From NCBI GenBank assembly GCA_937959285.1, contig CALGAR010000003.1, positions 77,121-141,120 on the forward strand: a stretch of 64,000 nucleotides of DNA. The letters are read 5' to 3'. The translations under genes and the position numbers were made by a program. A model generated the notes under the pieces. That model did not search any database, was not told the DNA's origin, and was given only the letters and a program-made list of their open reading frames with translations. Shown here one piece after another: positions 58,731-64,000 of this stretch (the stretch's first letter is position 1; each line of letters begins with the position of its first letter). Source of the DNA: an uncultured Bryobacterales bacterium (GTDB lineage Bacteria; Acidobacteriota; Terriglobia; Bryobacterales; Bryobacteraceae).

Positions 58731-60833
58731 TCACTTCTGTAACCTCATGACAACCGCAGCCTCGCGCGGGTGATCATAATAGCCAGGGCGGCGTCCTACT
58801 TCGCTAAAACCAAGCGATCGATACAGATTCTGCGCTGACTTGTTGGATTCCCGCACCTCGAGAAAGAAGTCGCCGGAGTGCTCTCCGAGCTCTCTCTGCA
58901 TCAGCGCCCGGGCTACGCCTTTGCGGCGATGTTCCGGAGCAACGGCGAGATTCAGAATCTCCCGTTCACCCGGCGCAGTTTGACGGGAAACCACAAAACC
59001 CGCCACTTCGCCGTTTCGCACTGCGACCGTGCAGTCATATGCAAGGAAACGGTCTGCTGCCCACTGGGATGACTCCGGACTCTGCTTTTGAATGCGTACG
59101 ATGCTTTCCAGATCGGCGGGCGTACCCGCTCGAAGCCACACTCTGCCGGGATTCAAGAGCTCGTCGTACAGGTCGTTCTGCCGTCTGCCAAGCGCACGCC
59201 AATCGTACTCCGCAACCGCTTTGCGGCGCCCATTGTTCGCGATGGTGCCCCGGAGCTCTTCGTCCTCCAACAACTGTGCGACTCCGTCGATGAATGCCTG
59301 TGCCGTGTCCGCGATCCAGACGCTTTTGCCATGCTCGAGCCCTAAACCCGCACAGCCCGACGAAGTGGAAACGATTGCTCTCCCCATCGCCATCGCTTCC
59401 AGAACCTTCAGATTGGTCCCGGCCGAAACCGTCGTCGGCACCACAACAACATTCGCTTCCGCATAGAGCGGGCGGACATCCGGCACGAACCCCAACAGGC
59501 GCAGGTTGGACAGTTCGGGCAGCGTAAGGCTCCCCGTGTGCTCCCCCCAATAGAGCAAAGGGTCCGGCCCGGCAACCACGGTGAATTGCAGGTCGGGAAA
59601 ACGCTCGGCGAGAGATGGCAGTATCTGCTCCGTGAAGAATCGGAATGCCAGGATGTTCGGGAAATGACGGAAAGATCCGACGAACAGGAGATTCCGCCCG
59701 GGAGTTTCCGGCTGGGGCTGGAACCGGTCAAGGTCCACTCCGTTAGGAATGACAACGGTATTTCCCGTAGCAAGCAAGCCGGCATCCTTTGTTGACATAA
59801 CGACCACCCTGCGGAACTTCCTGACGGCCTCCGATTCGAAGCGCTTCCAGCGCCACAGATCCCACCAGGAGCGAAGCGACCTCTCCTTCTCGTGGATCTG
59901 CGTGTACAAATCGAAGGTGACGTCGTGCTCGACGAGGATGTCTCCGTCGTAGCTTGCCAGCGCGGTGTATTCGACTTGCCGGAGCGGGATCGCGAAGTCC
60001 CTGCAGATCTTTTCCCACTTCCTCCGCATCTCCGGGGAATTGAATTCGTTGACCTCCGGCGGGTGAAGGCTGCTCCATCGAGGCTCCCGGTATCGAGGCT
60101 GCTGCACGACGGTGACCTTGCAACACAGCTCGCAGAGCGGACTGAGGTCCTCTAGACGCTGAAGATCGTGAAAGGCGAACAGAAAGATGTCGTATTCACG
60201 AGCAGCTTCACGCAGAAGGTTGAACATCCGGACCGCGCCGCCGTGTGAGAGCGGCCACGGCAAGTAGGGCGTAAGAATCGCGATGCGAGGGCGTGTTTTC
60301 GATAAAGGACGGCCTTCGAATTCGTGCGACAGTGATGGAGCGCTGCTTCGATCCCGCTTCCATGGGAAGAGCCAGTACGGACGCAGGAAAATGCGATCCA
60401 AGGGCACGCCTCTCAGAAACAGGAGCGAGGCGATCCAGTTGCGGAGGCGGAGATGATGCCGCTCCAGCCGGGCATTGTAGGCGAGGATCCGGCGGGGAGC
60501 GAAAAGCATCGCGGCCAAACGGAGCGGTCGGAAGTTCGGAGTGCCGTCAAACAGTACCGGCGCAATGCCCACACGGTAATGGCGTAGGCGGCGGCGCAAC
60601 TGGCCGTACAGGCGCCACGTCGAACCCCGTTCAAGCACGATATCTGCCAGGCTAAGAGCTTCCGTCCCGACTGCAATTGTCAGGTGGCGGCGGTCCGGAA
60701 TCAGCCTTCGTACCTCCGCTGCCATCGCAGCCGCGCGCGACGGTTTTCCGGAAAGGAACGTGACCACGACGGCCTCCGGATCCTTGCCGAGAATACGGAA
60801 CAGGATGCTCTTGATCGATTTTCGAAAAGTCAC
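58731..60833 (-). CDS. Fusion: glycosyltransferase (GT4-like) with C-terminal RimI-type GNAT
   Basis: A 700-residue cytoplasmic or peripheral protein. Residues about 1-180 are an N-terminal region I do not recognise; about 185-550 are a GT-B glycosyltransferase (ILTPYLPWPLSHGGAVRM, NTVVIPNGVDLDRF, NLLFVGSFRHFPNI and VSAGTNLKVLEAMAMGRAIV, the donor-site E-x7-E pattern). About 555-700 are an N-acetyltransferase with LAVAPEHRRKGVARALM and FFLEVRESNKSAQNLYRSLGF, the RimI layout. The start is GTG 60833, coupled to the upstream MFS gene by GTGA. No stop breaks the junction, so this is one protein. Confidence 0.85.
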   Translation of the reverse strand: MTFRKSIKSILFRILGKDPEAVVVTFLSGKPSRAAAMAAEVRRLIPDRRHLTIAVGTEALSLADIVLERGSTWRLYGQLRRRLRHYRVGIAPVLFDGTPNFRPLRLAAMLFAPRRILAYNARLERHHLRLRNWIASLLFLRGVPLDRIFLRPYWLFPWKRDRSSAPSLSHEFEGRPLSKTRPRIAILTPYLPWPLSHGGAVRMFNLLREAAREYDIFLFAFHDLQRLEDLSPLCELCCKVTVVQQPRYREPRWSSLHPPEVNEFNSPEMRRKWEKICRDFAIPLRQVEYTALASYDGDILVEHDVTFDLYTQIHEKERSLRSWWDLWRWKRFESEAVRKFRRVVVMSTKDAGLLATGNTVVIPNGVDLDRFQPQPETPGRNLLFVGSFRHFPNILAFRFFTEQILPSLAERFPDLQFTVVAGPDPLLYWGEHTGSLTLPELSNLRLLGFVPDVRPLYAEANVVVVPTTVSAGTNLKVLEAMAMGRAIVSTSSGCAGLGLEHGKSVWIADTAQAFIDGVAQLLEDEELRGTIANNGRRKAVAEYDWRALGRRQNDLYDELLNPGRVWLRAGTPADLESIVRIQKQSPESSQWAADRFLAYDCTVAVRNGEVAGFVVSRQTAPGEREILNLAVAPEHRRKGVARALMQRELGEHSGDFFLEVRESNKSAQNLYRSLGFSEVGRRPGYYDHPREAAVVMRLQK

Positions 60834-62020
60834 GCCTTACGCGCTGCTCCCCTAAGGGTGGCCCATGAGACCAAAGGCAGTATCGCTACTAACATACACA
60901 CTGGCGGAAATCCGTGCCGGTCGATGATGGCGCCTGCGATGGGTGAAAAAAGCGCCTGCATCAGACCGTATGCGGAGGTAAGCGTGGACACGGCGAAAGC
61001 GGCACGCGCGGAGCCAAACAGGTCGAGTGGCATCGCGTAGATGTTCACGCTCGCGGCAACGCAGGAAAAATAACTGAAGCAGATCAGGGCGGTCGCCAGA
61101 GCCGGCGAAGGCATGAAGGGGATCGCAGCGGTCGATAGCAGCGCCACAGCGCTCAGCAAGATCACCCGCATCCGCGCCGCGAGCACGTCGACGCCTCTTC
61201 GTATCCACCACAACGCCAGCGCCCCGCCCGAAAGCCCGCCAAGACTTGCCGTGAGATTCGGGATCCAGACAAGCTGCCGGTTCGCCTGCGCTTCCGGCAT
61301 CTGGAAGACGTTGACAAAGTAGATGGTGGTCCAGTTCGTCCACAGGCTGTAGATTGTCATCAGCAGCATGTTGGCGAGGACCAGACGCCAAAGACGGCCG
61401 TCGCGAACGAGGTCGCGCACCGGGATGGACGGAGGAGGCTGAGGCTCCTTGAACACAGGAACCCGGCGTGCCGTGAGCAGCCACAGAGGAATCCAGAGGA
61501 AGCCGAGAGCGCCAGTAAGAAAGAACGCGGATCGCCACCCGTAGCGCACCGACGCCCAGCTCGCGATAAGCGGAGCCGACACGGCGCCGATCGTGAGTCC
61601 GATCTGGCTTGTCGCCGAGCCGAGCGCCCGCTCCTCCGAGGGCAGATAGACCGCCGTCACTTTGGCCGCTCCCGGTATGCCGCCCGCTTCCGAGAGGCCT
61701 AATCCTGCGCGGCAGGCGATAAGCCCCCGGAGACCTGTCGCAAGGCCGGTGGCGATCCCGGCGAAAGACCACAGCGCAATCGTAATGCTCGATCCCAAAT
61801 TCAAGCCGACGCGGTCAATAAACAGTCCGGCCAGCGGAGCGCCGACGGCGTACGTGAGAGAGAAAGCCGTGATGATAAAGCCGTACTCCGTGTCCGAGAG
61901 CTGAAACTCACCCTTGATCGTAGGAGCAAGGGCAGCCAGGATCTGGCGGTCCAGCATGTTCAGGGACGAGGAGAGAACAAAGACGATGACGGCGATCCAC
62001 CGTGCGGGAATCCCAATCAT
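60830..62020 (-). CDS. MFS transporter
   Basis: A 396-residue major-facilitator permease with about 12 helices. Motif A-like GAPLAGLFIDRVGLNLG follows the second helix, and the N-terminus NMLDRQILAALAPTIKGEFQL resembles anion/hexuronate-type MFS proteins. The substrate is unknown. Its TGA overlaps the GTG of the glycosyltransferase-GNAT gene, so both are translated together; a link between sugar transfer and transport is possible but not shown. Confidence 0.87.
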   Translation of the reverse strand: MIGIPARWIAVIVFVLSSSLNMLDRQILAALAPTIKGEFQLSDTEYGFIITAFSLTYAVGAPLAGLFIDRVGLNLGSSITIALWSFAGIATGLATGLRGLIACRAGLGLSEAGGIPGAAKVTAVYLPSEERALGSATSQIGLTIGAVSAPLIASWASVRYGWRSAFFLTGALGFLWIPLWLLTARRVPVFKEPQPPPSIPVRDLVRDGRLWRLVLANMLLMTIYSLWTNWTTIYFVNVFQMPEAQANRQLVWIPNLTASLGGLSGGALALWWIRRGVDVLAARMRVILLSAVALLSTAAIPFMPSPALATALICFSYFSCVAASVNIYAMPLDLFGSARAAFAVSTLTSAYGLMQALFSPIAGAIIDRHGFPPVCMLVAILPLVSWATLRGAARKA

Positions 62021-62068
62021 CGAAGAAGACCACTGACCTGAGACGGCTCGAACTTCATAGCCGCCATT

Positions 62069-63742
62069 CTACTGGAATTCGATGATCGTCACTTCGCCGA
62101 TTGGCTTTTTGGGAACGTACTCCAGCTTGACCCGCTTGGCAGGACGCTGCGGACCGCAAGGGAGCTCGGTGGGGCCGCCCATGACCACAACCTGATTCAT
62201 TTTCGGAATCAGCAGTTGAACAACCTTGCCTTCCGCATTTTGGAGAGTCAGCCTGGCCTGCGCGCCCCGGCAGTCGACGCGCTGGAGCGTGCCCTCAAGT
62301 TTTGACGTCTCCGGGCCGTCCCACCACTGGACGATTTCCCCCTTGGGCATGGACTTCCCTTCATTTGCCTTCGCCTCGGCGGCTCTCACTCGCGCCTCCA
62401 GTTCGTCCTTGAGCTTCTGAAGCTCGCGTGCTTCCTCTTCGGCCGCGCGGCGGCGCTCCGCCTCTTCGTGCTCGCGGCGCTTGACGTCAATATCCATCCG
62501 CGCCTGACGAATCGCCGCCCGTTCGTTCTCATCGACCGAAGCTCGCTCAGCAGCAAGCCATGCCTTCCCCGCCTCCGCAAACTGATTCAAAGGAAGAAGG
62601 GACTCCGCGTAGGCGCGCCACAAAGCGGCGTCGCGGCGGGCGAGCGAAGCGGCTTGCTTCAGCAGTCCCGCCTTACGGTTCGGGTTCGGTTCCCGCTCCG
62701 CCATCAGCCGGTAGGGATCCGGCCAGCGGGGGTTCAGTTTAGCAGCAGTTTCGAGCAATTCCTTCGCGCGGGCACTGTCCTCCGTAAGCAGAGCCAGTTC
62801 CAATCGGGCGCGCGCGCTGCGCTTCTCCTCGCTCAGCGATGCCTGCAATTCCTGCCGCGCCGTGGTCTTCTCGCCTACTCTCAATGCGAGCAGCCCCAGG
62901 CATTCGTGAGCCTCCGGGCTGGCCTGGTTCCTGTTCAAAATCGCTTTGCAGGCTTGCGCAGCTTCCTGGCCCTTGGATGAATCCGCCAGCAGGAGATCTG
63001 CGAGGCGAACCGCGGCTTCCTCGTCATCCACTTTTCGAGGACGAAATTGACGTTCGGGATCGAGAGGACGGCCGGAAAACGGAGCTGTCTGAAAATTTCC
63101 CGCAGCGAGGTATGCGTCCACCTCTTTATCCATTTCCTCCGGCGTCTTCTCAAAAGCGTTCTTGTAGGCGGGCTCCGGATCCAGCCCTCGCTGGAGATTG
63201 GAAAGCAGGACTCTCACCTTTCCGCTGTAATCCGGCAGCGTGGCCATCATGTGCAAACGGGCCCATTCACGGTTCCGTTCAGCAGGCGGCAGAGGAGCGC
63301 CGATCGTGACCCGCGTGGCGCGCACCTCGATGGTTGACAGCAAATCCGCCAGCCCCTGCTCGATGCCGTCCGGCATTCGCGCCTCGGCAGCCGATTCGAT
63401 GATCCAGCGCGTCACTGCCCGGTTCAGTTCCCGAGGAAGAGGCTGTCGGGCCACAGCGGCAGCTACAAGTTCGTCCCTGGCCAAAGCCAGAGGCGGTCCG
63501 GCGTAGCGAGCGGCATCCTTGCTGTTCCGAAAAAGAACGATCCGGATCGGCCAGACGGAAGTGGCGTCAGGCTTGCCAAGCAGAGTCCCGACCGTATGTC
63601 GCAACTGCTCGAGGTGGGCAAGCACTTCCCGCGCCTCACGGTCTCCCGCATCGGTGACAACGTTGAAGGGACCGGAGCGAAACTCAGTCCAGCCTGCGTG
63701 CAGCAGAACCGGAAGGCCCAAAAGGAGGATCAGCCGGCGCAT
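62069..63742 (-). CDS. Secreted TPR protein with coiled-coil segment
   Basis: A 557-residue exported protein. A signal peptide (MRRLILLLGLPVLLHAG) is followed by a basic/acidic region resembling peptidase-like TPR proteins (GWTEFRSGPFNVVTDAGD), TPR repeats (about 250-420; KAILNRNQASPEAHECLGLLAL), a charged coiled coil (about 430-480; RREHEEAERRRAAEEEAREL) and a beta-rich end. The start is ATG 63742, with GAGGTG before it, preferred to 63790 because it gives a clean signal peptide. I do not recognise a catalytic function. Confidence 0.75.
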   Translation of the reverse strand: MRRLILLLGLPVLLHAGWTEFRSGPFNVVTDAGDREAREVLAHLEQLRHTVGTLLGKPDATSVWPIRIVLFRNSKDAARYAGPPLALARDELVAAAVARQPLPRELNRAVTRWIIESAAEARMPDGIEQGLADLLSTIEVRATRVTIGAPLPPAERNREWARLHMMATLPDYSGKVRVLLSNLQRGLDPEPAYKNAFEKTPEEMDKEVDAYLAAGNFQTAPFSGRPLDPERQFRPRKVDDEEAAVRLADLLLADSSKGQEAAQACKAILNRNQASPEAHECLGLLALRVGEKTTARQELQASLSEEKRSARARLELALLTEDSARAKELLETAAKLNPRWPDPYRLMAEREPNPNRKAGLLKQAASLARRDAALWRAYAESLLPLNQFAEAGKAWLAAERASVDENERAAIRQARMDIDVKRREHEEAERRRAAEEEARELQKLKDELEARVRAAEAKANEGKSMPKGEIVQWWDGPETSKLEGTLQRVDCRGAQARLTLQNAEGKVVQLLIPKMNQVVVMGGPTELPCGPQRPAKRVKLEYVPKKPIGEVTIIEFQ

Positions 63743-64000
63743 GGCATGGCACCTCACTGTCCGTATCGTAACCCGCAGGCGCGCGCCCACGCATTCCTGG
63801 CAAGCCTGATTTTGCGTTCCCGCAGCACGAATGCGCTATGTTCCTCGAAGCGATCCGTATGCTCCATCCGCATGCCGAGTACTGCTATACGGCATGGAAC
63901 CAGCCACGTGGGCCCCTACGCGCCGCCCGGCGATCTTTTTCATTGAGTTCACCCGGTATCGTCTGCTATACTGAAACAGGATGTTACTATCCCTTCCGCG
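63743..64000. other. Right-edge stretch, no firm gene
   Basis: No complete gene. A plus-strand frame from an ATG at 63838 is open to the window end, and an ATG at 63981 preceded by TATACT could begin a gene that continues beyond the window. Neither has enough sequence to call. Confidence 0.3.

Noticed and set aside
63838..64000. Plus-strand frame open to the window end
   Set aside because: Too short to judge; the family resemblance I considered (exonuclease III-like text) is not strong enough.
1..64000. CRISPR arrays, insertion sequences, rRNA or additional tRNAs
   Set aside because: None of their repeats, terminal inverted repeats or conserved stems were seen by reading; the only RNA gene found is tRNA-Leu.

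Overview
The window looks like a chromosomal stretch of a Gram-negative soil bacterium of the Acidobacteriota, most like the Solibacter/Bryobacter group. This is inferred from three things: two very large outer-membrane receptors with an N-terminal carboxypeptidase-regulatory domain (14530-17988 and 51853-55281), a wealth of secreted TPR, FG-GAP, sulfatase and sugar-hydrolase proteins, and lpxA/lpxD lipid A genes. The DNA is GC-rich, which makes many long antisense frames that are not genes. I see no insertion sequence, prophage, CRISPR array or rRNA. One tRNA-Leu(UAA) lies at 55433-55521.

Layout. 0-8.6 kb: an NtrY-type kinase with the first codons of its likely NtrX partner at the left edge, a degenerate receiver, PilZ, a secreted RidA-like protein, an SPOUT rRNA/tRNA methylase coupled to RarA, an SDR, a YdcF-like protein and phenylalanine hydroxylase. 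8.7-12.5 kb: a homogentisate dioxygenase operon, divergent from phenylalanine hydroxylase across a perfect 20-bp palindrome, with a coupled flavin reductase and acyl-CoA synthetase. Together these form part of a phenylalanine/tyrosine degradation route. 13-18 kb: a receptor plus sulfatase unit. 18-28 kb: UV endonuclease, a small histidine kinase, lpxD with a MobB-like P-loop gene, and divergent lpxA that runs into a TolC-RND-adaptor efflux operon. 27.8-30.9 kb: a galactose symporter, small membrane protein and galactokinase operon. 30.9-38.3 kb: a gene-poor stretch of small, mostly stress-like genes: a YqjD/YqjE/DUF3618 membrane trio, a second-type adenylate kinase, a ribbon-helix-helix protein, a classical zinc-finger protein, an almost wholly acidic protein, a TolB/TPR protein and an RRM protein. 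38.3-43.6 kb: an aldolase/MFS/IclR operon followed by an FG-GAP protein. 43.6-51.6 kb: glutaryl-CoA dehydrogenase with a methyltransferase, a PgaA/PgaB-like pair and an orphan HlyD adaptor. 51.8-64 kb: the second receptor, tRNA-Leu, DinB, DUF1080, a response regulator, Dps, a DUF465 protein, a glycosyltransferase-acetyltransferase fusion coupled to an MFS transporter, and a secreted TPR protein.

Many neighbouring genes share a 4-nt ATGA or GTGA stop/start overlap. I used these overlaps, together with visible ribosome binding sites, to correct several start codons. The parts I consider least ordinary are the 31-38 kb region (zinc-finger protein, acidic protein, structured leader before the adenylate kinase), the glycosyltransferase-GNAT fusion, the TPR-barrel/hydrolase pair, and the palindrome that may control aromatic amino acid breakdown.
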